This document shows positions 1-8,015 of a stretch of DNA of 64,000 nt, one piece after another. Source of the stretch: Chlorobium sp. (GTDB lineage Bacteria > Bacteroidota > Chlorobiia > Chlorobiales > Chlorobiaceae); the NCBI GenBank assembly GCA_028277485.1, contig JANQGE010000045.1:3417-67416 (forward strand), written 5' to 3'. Made by a program: the position numbers and the translations under genes. Position 1 is the first letter of the stretch. Each line of letters opens with the position of its first letter. The notes under the pieces were generated by a model. That model was not told the origin of the DNA, searched no databases, and was given only the letters and a program-made list of their open reading frames with translations.

Positions 1-41
1 ACAGGGGTGTTTGGTAAGTAAAAGAACCAACATTTAAGAAT

Positions 42-198
42 AGGGAGCTGTACTCTTCTTTTGGATTGCAGGCCTCACTGAGCCGGAAACAGGGTGGAAG
101 GTTTCGGTGGATTCCGGAGACGGCATCGCAGAGGAAGCAAAAGATCTGAAGGAGGCGCCCACCGTGTTGAAACGGGTTCTTTGATCTTACACATCCCT
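42..198 (+). ncRNA. ssrS: 6S RNA (SsrS-type)
   Basis: Candidate 6S RNA, the RNA that mimics an open promoter and binds the housekeeping RNA polymerase holoenzyme. The ends pair as a closing stem: AGGGA (42-46) with TCCCT (194-198), and TGTA (49-52) with TACA (189-192). A second pairing joins GCCTC with GAGGC further in. The 5' half has the CACTGAGCCG element and the 3' half has GCGCCCACC followed by TTGAAACGGGTTC, both like the conserved parts of known 6S RNAs. A run of nine T follows at 211-219. It lies directly upstream of rny. Boundaries are estimated from the stem and could be off by about 10 nt. Confidence 0.75.
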
Positions 199-274
199 GG
201 AAGGTGCGGATTTTTTTTTGCATTAAAAGTGCCCTTTCCTCTACGATGATGGGCACAAAAGGAGGTAAGAATTA

Positions 275-1849
275 ATGGCGATTGTAGTTAACCTGTTTTT
301 AATAATTCTTGCATCGCTTCTGTTTTTTGTTGCGGGATTCTTTGTCGGCCGTTTTCTGCTTGAGAAGGTCGGCACCACAAAAGTACTCGAGGCGGAGGAG
401 CGGGCTGTTCAGATTGTTCAGGAAGCTCAGAAAGAGGCCAATGAGTACAAAGACCTGAAAGTTGCCGAGGTCAATCAGGAGTGGAAAAAGCGCCGAAGGG
501 AGTTTGATGCGGATGTAACGATAAAAAACAACAAGTTTAACCAATTGCAGAAACAGATTCGTCAGAAGGAAAACAATCTGAAACGCCAGGGTCAGGAACT
601 TAAGGAAAGCGAAAAAAAGGTGGGTGAGCATCTCAAGGAGCTTGAGCATCAGAGAGAAGCCGTGTCAAGCAGGATGAGAGAACTGGAGCGGATTATTGCC
701 GAACAGAACCAGAAGCTCGAAACAATCAGCAACCTTCAGGCTGAGGATGCAAAGCAGGTGTTGATAGAGAACATGGTCTCCGTGGCTCGCGATGAAGCAA
801 CTGAAACCATTCACAGGATTCATGAAGAGGCTGAGCATGAAGCAGCCAGGCTTGCTGAAAAAACCTTGTTGACCGCTATCCAGCGTGTCTCTTTCGAACA
901 GGCGACCGAAAGTGCCCTGTCGGTTGTTCACATTCAGAGTGATGAACTCAAAGGACGCATTATCGGCCGTGAAGGGCGCAATATCAAGGCTTTTGAGAAT
1001 GCCACGGGAGTCGATATCATTGTTGATGACACCCCCGAGGTCGTTATCCTTTCCTGCTTTGATCCGTTACGCCGTGAGCTTGCCAAGCTAACCTTGCAGA
1101 AACTTCTGATTGACGGCGTTATTCATCCGGTTGCTATCGAAAAGGCTTATGAGGACGCGAAGAAAGAGATTGATGACGTTATCATGAGCACCGGCGAAGA
1201 GACACTTGCTTCGCTGCAAATTCCCGATATACCTTCCGAGCTGGTTTCGCTTATAGGAAGAATGAAATTTCATACCGTATACGGCCAAAATCTGTTGCAG
1301 CATTCCCGGGAAGTTGCGATGCTTGCCGGTCTTATGGCCGCGGAACTCAAACTTGACGCGAAGCTTGCAAAGCGGGCAGGACTGCTGCATGACCTTGGCC
1401 TTGTGCTTCCTGCGAGCAGCGATCCCCATGCCGTTGCGGGTATGAAATACCTTCAGAAGTTCAGGGAATCGAGGATCGTGCTTAACGCCATCGCCGCTCA
1501 TCACGGAGATGTGGAGAAAGAAAGCCCCATAGCCGATCTGGTTGAAGCCGCCAATGTGATTTCTTCTTCAAGGCCAGGCGGACGCGGTGCCGTGACGCCG
1601 GAGGGCCATGTAAAACGTCTTGAAAATCTTGAAGAGGTTGCCAAAGGTTTTCCGGGAGTTATCAAGACATATGCTCTCCAGGCAGGAAGGGAGATTCGTG
1701 TTATTGTTGAAGGAGAGAATGTAAATGACTCACAAGCGGATATTCTCGCTCATGATATTGCCCACAAAATAGAGGAGGAAGCAAACTATCCGGGCCAGAT
1801 CAAGGTTTCGATCATCAGGGAAAAGCGGTCGGTTGCGTATGCGAAGTGA
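275..1849 (+). CDS. rny: Ribonuclease Y
   Basis: Membrane-anchored endoribonuclease that starts mRNA decay. The 524-residue length is normal for the family. An N-terminal membrane segment (about residues 3-25) is followed by a long charged coiled coil (about 35-190), a KH RNA-binding domain with the GREGRN motif near residue 230, and an HD domain with LLQHSREVA and the metal-binding GLLHDLG near residue 370. A strong AGGAGGT ribosome-binding site (260-266) fixes the start. A GTGCCC/GGGCAC inverted pair (229-234 and 251-256) lies just upstream of that site and could form a leader hairpin. No gene follows closely on this strand. Confidence 0.97.
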   Translation: MAIVVNLFLIILASLLFFVAGFFVGRFLLEKVGTTKVLEAEERAVQIVQEAQKEANEYKDLKVAEVNQEWKKRRREFDADVTIKNNKFNQLQKQIRQKENNLKRQGQELKESEKKVGEHLKELEHQREAVSSRMRELERIIAEQNQKLETISNLQAEDAKQVLIENMVSVARDEATETIHRIHEEAEHEAARLAEKTLLTAIQRVSFEQATESALSVVHIQSDELKGRIIGREGRNIKAFENATGVDIIVDDTPEVVILSCFDPLRRELAKLTLQKLLIDGVIHPVAIEKAYEDAKKEIDDVIMSTGEETLASLQIPDIPSELVSLIGRMKFHTVYGQNLLQHSREVAMLAGLMAAELKLDAKLAKRAGLLHDLGLVLPASSDPHAVAGMKYLQKFRESRIVLNAIAAHHGDVEKESPIADLVEAANVISSSRPGGRGAVTPEGHVKRLENLEEVAKGFPGVIKTYALQAGREIRVIVEGENVNDSQADILAHDIAHKIEEEANYPGQIKVSIIREKRSVAYAK

Positions 1850-1996
1850 GGGAATAGTGACGAGAGACGAGTAACAAGTGACAAGGGGGGAATCAGTAGG
1901 CAGTCTTCAGTTAGCAGTTGGCAAGGGGGAATGAGGACGGGACACGCAGGAGCAAAGTAACGAGTAGAGAGGGGCAGAGTATTGTGGGCAAAGTCC

Positions 1997-2599
1997 TCAC
2001 ACTACGCCCTTTGTCGAGGGAATATCCGTACCGGTAACGGTTACGGCCTGTTTCAGTGCATAGGCAAAAGCCTTGAAAAGCGTCTCGATTTTGTGGTGAG
2101 TGTTGTTTCCTTCGAGAACGGCGAGATGAATGTTTGCATGCATTGTGCGCGACAGTGAGATAAAAAAGTGTTCGACCAGTTCGGTTGAAAATCCGTTGAT
2201 CTCCTGCCTGCTGAATGAAGCCTTGAACACGCAAAAACTTCTGCCCCCAATATCCAGGGCACAGCGGGTAAGCGCCTCGTCCATAGGTATGATCGCCCAG
2301 CCATACCGTTGTATGCCTTTTTTATCCTGTAACGCTTCCTGAATCGCCGAACCCATCACAAGAGCTATGTCTTCAACCGAATGGTGGTCATCTACCTCCG
2401 TATCGCCTTTGCAGCTTACCGTAAGATCGATTCCGGAATGTTTGCTGAAATTTGCAAGCATGTGATCGAGAAAAACCACCCCCGAATCTATAGAGTGCCG
2501 TCCTGAACCGTCGAGGTTAAGTTCAATGGAAATATCGGTTTCGGCAGTTTTGCGCTGAACTTTTGCCGAACGAACCCTGCTGTTTTTGTTCTGGGGCAT
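1997..2599 (-). CDS. hisB: Imidazoleglycerol-phosphate dehydratase
   Basis: Catalyses the dehydration of imidazoleglycerol phosphate to imidazoleacetol phosphate in histidine synthesis. At 200 residues it is the monofunctional form, without the phosphatase domain found in enterobacteria. The two metal-binding signatures are present: DDHHSVED near residue 69 and HHKIE near residue 170. The early FLDHML motif is also typical. It lies 7 bp downstream of the DUF2905 gene on the same strand, so the two are probably cotranscribed. No other his genes are near. Confidence 0.97.
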   Translation of the reverse strand: MPQNKNSRVRSAKVQRKTAETDISIELNLDGSGRHSIDSGVVFLDHMLANFSKHSGIDLTVSCKGDTEVDDHHSVEDIALVMGSAIQEALQDKKGIQRYGWAIIPMDEALTRCALDIGGRSFCVFKASFSRQEINGFSTELVEHFFISLSRTMHANIHLAVLEGNNTHHKIETLFKAFAYALKQAVTVTGTDIPSTKGVV

Positions 2600-2606
2600 G
2601 GAACGA

Positions 2607-2849
2607 TTACCTGATAATTTTATTGATAAGATAGAGCAAAAAGCTTAAAATGACCGACAAAACGATAGAAGTTCCGATCGGAAAATAAAACCTGAAATCA
2701 TCCCTGCTGATTTTAATGTCAAGGGGGAGGTTGCCAAACCAGCGCATGAAACCCGGAACGCCGGTTTTCTGGAAGACCATGAGAAAAACGCCGGCTATAA
2801 CTGCAACGATTCCTATAATGACAAGTGCTTTACCGGCTTCAGTGAACAC
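2607..2849 (-). CDS. DUF2905-type small membrane protein
   Basis: An 80-residue protein with two predicted membrane helices (about residues 7-26 and 58-77) and between them the conserved block GNLPLDIKI...FRFYFPIGTSI, which matches the DUF2905 family. Function is unknown. The start is GTG at 2849; an in-frame stop lies shortly upstream and no ATG fits, so the start is fairly constrained although the ribosome-binding site is weak. It directly precedes hisB with a 7 bp gap, which suggests a two-gene transcript without telling what the protein does. Confidence 0.85.
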   Translation of the reverse strand: MFTEAGKALVIIGIVAVIAGVFLMVFQKTGVPGFMRWFGNLPLDIKISRDDFRFYFPIGTSIVLSVILSFLLYLINKIIR

Positions 2850-2955
2850 TGCTTGGATATTGTTTGAAAGTTGCTAAATTAAGCCCTTTGCTGCATAAAA
2901 AGCAAGATACGATATTTGGCGAACACCTCTATAATTAACATTATCCTCCCGGATT

Positions 2956-3300
2956 ATGCACATATTTCTTGTTGTTCTGATTCTGATGACTTCCGTTCTG
3001 CTCGTTGGGGTTGTGCTTTTGCAGAACCCGAAAGGAGGAAGTGGGTTAACCAGCGGTATAGCCAGTCTTGGTACCGTCCAGAATCTTGGTGTCCGGAGGA
3101 CCGGTGATTTTCTGAGCAAGACAACGGCGGTTCTTGCCGCAATCCTGATGGTGCTTTGTTTTGTCGTTCAGTTTACTCTGCCTTCAAGACAGGCTGCTGT
3201 GGACGTTAGGGAAAGTATTCTTCAGAAAGAGCTGCCAGCAGCTCCAGCTCCGGCGGGAAATGCAGTGCCTCAGCCTGCACCGGAAAAAACTGCTGAATAA
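2956..3300 (+). CDS. secG: Preprotein translocase subunit SecG
   Basis: Small accessory subunit of the SecYEG export channel in the inner membrane. The 114-residue protein has the expected two membrane helices (about residues 2-22 and 54-74), with the conserved LLQNPKGGSGL loop between them, followed by a short Ala/Pro-rich tail. It is transcribed away from the hisB pair and stands alone, followed by tRNA-Lys on the same strand. Confidence 0.95.
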   Translation: MHIFLVVLILMTSVLLVGVVLLQNPKGGSGLTSGIASLGTVQNLGVRRTGDFLSKTTAVLAAILMVLCFVVQFTLPSRQAAVDVRESILQKELPAAPAPAGNAVPQPAPEKTAE

Positions 3301-3341
3301 ATCCTGATAAGACGGGATACTGACGATAGAATGAAATTGTT

Positions 3342-3414
3342 GCGTTCGTAGCTCAAGTGGTAGAGCAACTGACTCTTAATCAGTGGGTTGAGGGTTCGAC
3401 TCCTTCCGAACGCA
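3342..3414 (+). tRNA. tRNA-Lys (anticodon CTT)
   Basis: Full cloverleaf. Acceptor GCGTTCG (3342-3348) pairs with CGAACGC (3407-3413), with A73 at 3414. The anticodon stem ACTGA/TCAGT encloses CTCTTAA, giving anticodon CTT for AAG codons. The T arm GAGGG/CCTTC has a G-U pair. The CCA end is not encoded. Confidence 0.97.
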
Positions 3415-3427
3415 CATGATTACAATA

Positions 3428-3461
3428 AAGGCTTACAGGTTTCGATCTCTAAGCCTTTTTT
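3428..3461 (+). terminator. Intrinsic terminator after tRNA-Lys
   Basis: A perfect 8-bp stem (AAGGCTTA at 3428-3435 with TAAGCCTT at 3450-3457) around a 14-nt loop, followed by a T run. Confidence 0.85.
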
Positions 3462-3729
3462 ATTAAGGGTGCTTTACTGTAACCAGCTATTGGTGTCCTT
3501 TTGATCTGTATACTATATTAAATTTTATCAGTATTAAACCTCTGAAACGCAAGTGATTGGGGTGCCTTTTGCTTGCTTTTTTTCAAAGAAGGCCCTCTCT
3601 TTCTACCTGAAATCCAATCAGGAAGTCCGCTTAGTATGGTGCTCAAAAAATTTGAACTCTATTCCTCTCTCTGGCAAAGGTAAGATACGCTTCGCGGTGG
3701 CATGGACGTCAGTCAGTATAAAGATTATA

Positions 3730-3802
3730 GGTGCCTCTATTTTATTCATTCCGCGCTTCAATTGCATCGTTGATCGGTGCTCGAAATCCTCATGTACTCT
3801 GT
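3730..3802 (+). repeat. MITE-like repeat, truncated on the right
   Basis: Left arm and middle of the recurrent palindromic element, reading from GGTGCCTCTAT to CATGTACTCTGT. It belongs to the variant with CGCGCTTCAATTGCATCG, shared with the copy at 56439-56580. The right arm is missing; the sequence passes into the leader of the next gene 27 bp before its start codon. The rest of the gene-free stretch 3462-3829 shows no other recognisable feature. Confidence 0.8.
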
Positions 3803-3829
3803 CCCTTATTACAGGTAAGAGATTTTTTT

Positions 3830-5149
3830 ATGCACGAAAACCATCACACTGAATGGAAACAGTCCTGGCGAGATGCGTATCTGAAATGGATATGCGGTTT
3901 CGCGAATGCCGAGGGTGGGATGCTGGTAATTGGGCGGAATGACAGTGGTGAGGCTGTCGGGGTCAGGAATTGCCGGAAGTTGCTCGTGGATATTCCCAAT
4001 AAAGTCCGGGACATTCTCGGGATCATGGTCGATGTGAATGTTCTTGAAGAATCGGATAAAGAAATTCTGGAAATCGTTGTCGAACCTTATCCCTACCCGG
4101 TAAGCTACAAGGGCGAATACTATTACCGTAGCGGGAGTACCTTGCAGGAGTTGAAAGGTGCGGCTCTTGACAAGTTTCTTTTGCAGAAGCAGGGAAGGCA
4201 CTGGGACAGCGTACCTGTTCCTCATCTGTCGAGCTCTGATCTTGATAGTAAGGTGATCGACGGGTTTCGCCGTCAGGCCCTGAAAAACCAGCGGTTGACG
4301 TCTGAGATTCTTCGGGAGGCTGACAACGCATTGCTCGATAAACTCCATCTTCTGGAAGAGAGCTATCTCAAACGGGCAGCGGTTTTGCTGTTTCATCCCG
4401 ATCCGGAACGGTTTGTCACCGGAGCGTATGTGAAAATCGGTTTTTTTGAAAGCGACGCCGACCTTCGCTATCAGGACGAAGTGCATGGAGACCTTTTTTC
4501 GCAGGTGAGCCGGACGATCGAACTGCTGAAAGCCAAATATTTGAAGGCATGGATTTCCTTCGAGGGATTGCAGCGTGTCGAAACGTATCCCGTGCCTGAA
4601 CCGGCGTTGCGGGAAGCGGTGCTCAATGCCGTTGTGCATAAAGACTATGCGAGCGGAATTCCGGTTCAGATCAGTGTGTATCCCGACAAGCTGATGATCT
4701 GGAATCCTGGGCAATTACCGCCGGAATGGACGGTGGAACGTTTGCTCGGCAAACACTCGTCACAGCCGTTCAACCCTGATATTGCCAATGCGTTTTTCCG
4801 TGCGGGGCTGATCGAAGCTTGGGGGCATGGGATCGAGCGCATGATGGAGGCATGCCGTGTTGCCGGTACGCCTATACCTGAGTTCGAGTGCGAGCAAACC
4901 GGATTATGGACGGTGTTTCGATTTCCTGGGGAAACGCCGGTAAAAACGCCGGTAAAAACGCCGGTAAAAACGCCGGAACGGATTCTCGAACTGCTGGAAC
5001 AACATCCGGAGATGAGTCTGGTGGAAGTGGCTCGGATGATTGACAAATCATTGAGCGCTGTTGAGCGGGCGGCCTCAAAAATGGTGAAAGAAGGCCGTTT
5101 GCGTTACATCGGGCCAAAAAAGAGCGGTCATTGGGAAGTGCTGAAATGA
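3830..5149 (+). CDS. AlbA_2 (Schlafen-like) DNA-binding domain protein with HATPase_c_4
   Basis: A predicted transcriptional regulator or ATP-binding protein of the family often mislabelled as RecG-like helicase; its role here is unknown. The N-terminal AlbA_2 domain (about residues 1-130) has TEWKQSW and FANAEGGMLVIGRND. A HATPase_c_4-type region (about 260-360) has REAVLNAVVHKDY and GHGIERM. The C-terminus looks like a winged helix. Between them is a Thr-Pro-Val-Lys repeat encoded by a 12-bp tandem repeat (4934-4976). I chose ATG 3830 because the longer frame upstream runs through a MITE-like repeat and has no family similarity; family proteins begin close to TEWKQ. Confidence 0.85.
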   Translation: MHENHHTEWKQSWRDAYLKWICGFANAEGGMLVIGRNDSGEAVGVRNCRKLLVDIPNKVRDILGIMVDVNVLEESDKEILEIVVEPYPYPVSYKGEYYYRSGSTLQELKGAALDKFLLQKQGRHWDSVPVPHLSSSDLDSKVIDGFRRQALKNQRLTSEILREADNALLDKLHLLEESYLKRAAVLLFHPDPERFVTGAYVKIGFFESDADLRYQDEVHGDLFSQVSRTIELLKAKYLKAWISFEGLQRVETYPVPEPALREAVLNAVVHKDYASGIPVQISVYPDKLMIWNPGQLPPEWTVERLLGKHSSQPFNPDIANAFFRAGLIEAWGHGIERMMEACRVAGTPIPEFECEQTGLWTVFRFPGETPVKTPVKTPVKTPERILELLEQHPEMSLVEVARMIDKSLSAVERAASKMVKEGRLRYIGPKKSGHWEVLK

Positions 5150-5258
5150 AATGAGCACGATCGGGAGGACGGGAGGAGGACGGGACGTTGTTTATTAGAT
5201 AAAATAACTCTGTATGTCATTATTAAAATGTCAGTTGTCTTATGCAAGACAAGGGTTT

Positions 5259-5714
5259 TCACTCTTTCAGAGCCTTGACAGAGATTATTTCAAGGATTTC
5301 GTCTGACTGAATTTTGAGGTCGTTGGTGATGAAAAAGGAGCAGCCTGATCGGATTGCCGTTGCGTAATGCAGGGCATCGATGAATTTCATTCCGCGTTTG
5401 CCTCGTAATTGTGCCGCAAGATCGAATGTTTCTCCGTCATGCGGTAGAATTGACAGGAATCTTTCGGTTCTGAAAAATTCCCTGATGCTCGCGACAAGTT
5501 CAAGGTTGCCGGTCTGATATGGTTTGACCAGTGTTTCCGCGACAGCGGCATCTCCGGTAACACCGATAATTTTTCCTGAGTCAATAGCCTGAATGAGCGG
5601 TCTGATGACATCAAAGAAGTCAGGATTCCGGTCAAGAAAGTAGACAAAGATGTTGGTATCGAGATATACTCGATGACCAATCATGCTGGTGATGGCTTCA
5701 TCTACCTTTCCCAT
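5259..5714 (-). CDS. vapC: PIN-domain toxin, VapC-type
   Basis: Predicted ribonuclease toxin of a type II toxin-antitoxin pair. The 151-residue PIN domain shows the acidic residues that bind the catalytic metal: YLDTNIF near residue 18, a central acid in AVAETLV, and the late FIDALHYATA plus FITND. The gene overlaps its antitoxin (5702-5956) by 13 bp and is translated after it, the standard VapBC order. Which RNA it cuts cannot be seen from sequence. Confidence 0.88.
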   Translation of the reverse strand: MGKVDEAITSMIGHRVYLDTNIFVYFLDRNPDFFDVIRPLIQAIDSGKIIGVTGDAAVAETLVKPYQTGNLELVASIREFFRTERFLSILPHDGETFDLAAQLRGKRGMKFIDALHYATAIRSGCSFFITNDLKIQSDEILEIISVKALKE

Positions 5715-5956
5715 GAATCCTTGTCCCTTTTCAGTTCCTTATCGATCTCCTCAGTTGTTTTACCCCACGTTCCTCTGGCAGCCCCAGCGTATTCCATCAC
5801 AGATCGTTTATTTCCTTTTCTGCCAGCCGGGACTAACATTACCACTCCGTTCATATAGGTGATTTCGAGCACGTCATTCGGTTTGATATCGGCTTCCTCC
5901 GCGATGCGGAGCGGAATGGTGATCTGGTTTTTTTGTCTGACTCTGATTTTTTGCAT
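5702..5956 (-). CDS. vapB: AbrB/SpoVT-type antitoxin, VapB-like
   Basis: An 84-residue antitoxin with an N-terminal swapped-hairpin DNA-binding domain (VRQKNQITIPLRIAEEADI...NDVLEI) and a charged C-terminal tail expected to wrap the toxin. It precedes and overlaps the PIN gene. Such antitoxins usually repress their own operon; I see no clear operator in the AT-rich leader. Confidence 0.88.
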   Translation of the reverse strand: MQKIRVRQKNQITIPLRIAEEADIKPNDVLEITYMNGVVMLVPAGRKGNKRSVMEYAGAARGTWGKTTEEIDKELKRDKDSWER

Positions 5957-6127
5957 CCTTGATGATGTTCGTTGGAAAATCCAACTTAATTATAATATTC
6001 TTACTGATCTCATGCAACGCAGTCTGATACTCCAAAAGGATAGGCATGCTGTCCAGCCATCTCTCCATCAAGCAATCCGGCGTTTATAACAAAACAGTGT
6101 AACAATATTGAGTCTTGGCTATATTAC

Positions 6128-6238
6128 GGGCACATCTATTAATTTGCTGCGCACCAGGATTACTTCGTTGATTGGGTAAGAAAGGGTTTCTGTGCTCCGT
6201 TCGCCTCGCAGCGCTCGCGACAATTTATAGAGGTACCC
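6128..6238 (+). repeat. MITE-like repeat, short form
   Basis: 111 bp from GGGCACATCTATTAATTTG to CAATTTATAGAGGTACCC. It lacks the middle segment of the long copies (the part around CGAAATCCTCATGTACTC) and has GGGTAAGAAAGGGTTTCTG instead, as does the copy at 13395-13507. It fills much of the gap between vapB and the LptF/G gene (5957-6280); the rest of that gap shows no clear feature. Confidence 0.88.
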
Positions 6239-6280
6239 TTATTAAACAAATGAGGCGATACCAAGCTCTGCCATGGTTCC

Positions 6281-7603
6281 ATGAAAATACTCTACCGCTA
6301 TATACTGAAAGAGCATATCGGTCCCTTTCTGTTTGCGTTTCTTACCATTCTTTTTGTTTTTACGCTGCAGTTTGTTACCCGCTTTTTTGATCGTTTCGTC
6401 GGCAAGGGGCTGGGTTTTGTTGTCGTTGTGGAGCTTATCGCTCTTCAGATTGCATGGATGGTCGTGCTTGCCGCTCCCATGGCGGTTCTTGTTGCTACCC
6501 TGATTGCTTTCGGGAACCTTGCAAACAGTTCTGAAATGACCGTAATGAGGGCCGGAGGACTTTCTCTCTACCGGTTGATCATGCCTGTTCTGCTGGCCGG
6601 AACGGTGCTTGCATTTCTTTTGGAGCGGTTCAATAATATTGTTCTTCCCGAGGCGAACTACCATGCGAAGCTGCTGCTGCGGGATATAACAAGAGCAAAA
6701 CCCAGTTTCGGCCTGACTGAAAATGCTTTTTCAGGGCTTGTGGAAGGGTATTCAATTCTTGTCAGGGAAACCGGGAAAGATGCCAGTACTCTTAAAGGTG
6801 TTACGATTTATGAAAGAAAAAGAGGTGATGAAAAGACTGTTATTACCGCTGAAACGGGGAGTATCGAGTTTACTCCCGATTATCATTATCTGATTTTAAC
6901 CTTGTTTAACGGGGAAATGCACGAGTTGCGAGGTGGAGATAACGAAGAGTACAGGGTTATAACGTTTGACAAGCACCGTTTTGTTTTTTCATCAACAGGT
7001 TATGGTTTCGAGCGTACCGACGGCAGCGAAATGAGAAGGGGCGACCGTGAGCTGTCGGCAAAACAGCTTTACAGTATGGGCATGAAATTTCGCAAGCGTA
7101 TGAACGATTCGTTGCTGCATATCGGGGAGCGGCTTAAACGTGAGCAGGAAGCGATCAACTCTTTTCACCAAACCGTCTCAGAAAATGCGGCAGGGGTTCG
7201 TTATACCCCTCAGCGGAAGGCAAGAGCTCTGGAACAGGTTGAAAAGATGCTTGTGCGGACCGACCGGAAAATCGACCAGATAGAAGACAGCAGGAAGATG
7301 TACAACAAGTATATGGTCGAGTTTCATAAAAAATATGCATTGTCATTTGCCTGTGTTGTGTTTGTTCTGGTCGGGGCTCCTCTCGGTGTGCTCGCAAAGC
7401 GGGGCGGTTTCGGTGTCGGAGCGGGTTTGTCACTGCTGTTTTTTGTTCTTTACTGGTCCCTGCTCATGTTTGGTGAGAAAATGTCCGACAGAGGTCTGCT
7501 TGATCCTGGGGTATCGATGTGGCTCGCCAATTTCGTCATGTTGTTGATGGGACTGTTTGCTCTGTTTCGTGTCTCGGGAGGGATTTTTGGTTCCGGCCGC
7601 TGA
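6281..7603 (+). CDS. LptF/LptG-type lipopolysaccharide export permease
   Basis: Inner-membrane permease of the YjgP/YjgQ family that, with LptB, extracts lipopolysaccharide for transport to the outer membrane. The 440 residues show the usual plan: membrane helices in the first 110 residues (starting MKILYRYILKEH), a large periplasmic beta-rich domain (about 130-330, with a helical charged insert), and three C-terminal helices containing GAPLG. LptF and LptG cannot be told apart confidently. The ribosome-binding site is weak. The gene ends 28 bp from the convergent thioesterase gene. Confidence 0.92.
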   Translation: MKILYRYILKEHIGPFLFAFLTILFVFTLQFVTRFFDRFVGKGLGFVVVVELIALQIAWMVVLAAPMAVLVATLIAFGNLANSSEMTVMRAGGLSLYRLIMPVLLAGTVLAFLLERFNNIVLPEANYHAKLLLRDITRAKPSFGLTENAFSGLVEGYSILVRETGKDASTLKGVTIYERKRGDEKTVITAETGSIEFTPDYHYLILTLFNGEMHELRGGDNEEYRVITFDKHRFVFSSTGYGFERTDGSEMRRGDRELSAKQLYSMGMKFRKRMNDSLLHIGERLKREQEAINSFHQTVSENAAGVRYTPQRKARALEQVEKMLVRTDRKIDQIEDSRKMYNKYMVEFHKKYALSFACVVFVLVGAPLGVLAKRGGFGVGAGLSLLFFVLYWSLLMFGEKMSDRGLLDPGVSMWLANFVMLLMGLFALFRVSGGIFGSGR

Positions 7604-7631
7604 CTGTGCGGTTTGGTTTTCAAAAGGAAAC

Positions 7632-7991
7632 TCATATTTCGCAGAGCTGCTTTTTATTTCCCAGGTCATCGAGACAGACAAAGGTGATACGGGTGCTGAA
7701 AACTGTTTCACGTTTTTCCGTGTCGATACTGCCCTTGTAAACATTGACCATATATTCCACCGAGGTGTTACCTTCACGGGTTTTTGTGGTTTCAAAGCGG
7801 AGAATTGTGCCTGTTCGGATGCTGGTTTTGAACTCGATCTTGTCCATTGCTACTGTTACAAAATTACAGCAGGGATAGTCAAGCGTCACGGCGATGTATC
7901 CTACTTCGTCGATCCATTTCAGCAGGTTGCCGCCGAAAAGATAACCGTAGTGATTCAGGTGTTCCGGGAGGACAAGCTTGTAGTTTTCCAT
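7632..7991 (-). CDS. Acyl-CoA thioesterase, hotdog fold
   Basis: A 119-residue hotdog-fold protein of the acyl-CoA hydrolase (YciA/BFIT-like) group, which cleaves acyl-CoA to free acid and CoA. The motif HLNHYGYLFGGNLLKWIDE holds the conserved Gly-rich turn and catalytic acid, and VTVAMDKIEF follows. It lies 24 bp downstream of the NFACT gene on the same strand and may be cotranscribed. The natural acyl substrate is unknown. Confidence 0.9.
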   Translation of the reverse strand: MENYKLVLPEHLNHYGYLFGGNLLKWIDEVGYIAVTLDYPCCNFVTVAMDKIEFKTSIRTGTILRFETTKTREGNTSVEYMVNVYKGSIDTEKRETVFSTRITFVCLDDLGNKKQLCEI

Positions 7992-8015
7992 GGTTATAGT
8001 TTCAGGTTTGAAAAG

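Noticed and set aside
229..256. GTGCCC/GGGCAC hairpin before rny as a repeat copy
   Set aside because: The inner sequence does not match the element; more likely a leader hairpin or chance.
3553..3852. Open frame of 99 codons before the AlbA_2-type gene
   Set aside because: No ribosome-binding site or family similarity; it crosses a truncated repeat and overlaps the real gene.
4934..4976. Tandem repeat as a possible CRISPR array
   Set aside because: Units are contiguous 12-mers in a coding frame with no spacers.
3830..5149. RecG-like ATP-dependent helicase
   Set aside because: No helicase motifs; domains are AlbA_2 and a HATPase_c_4-type region.
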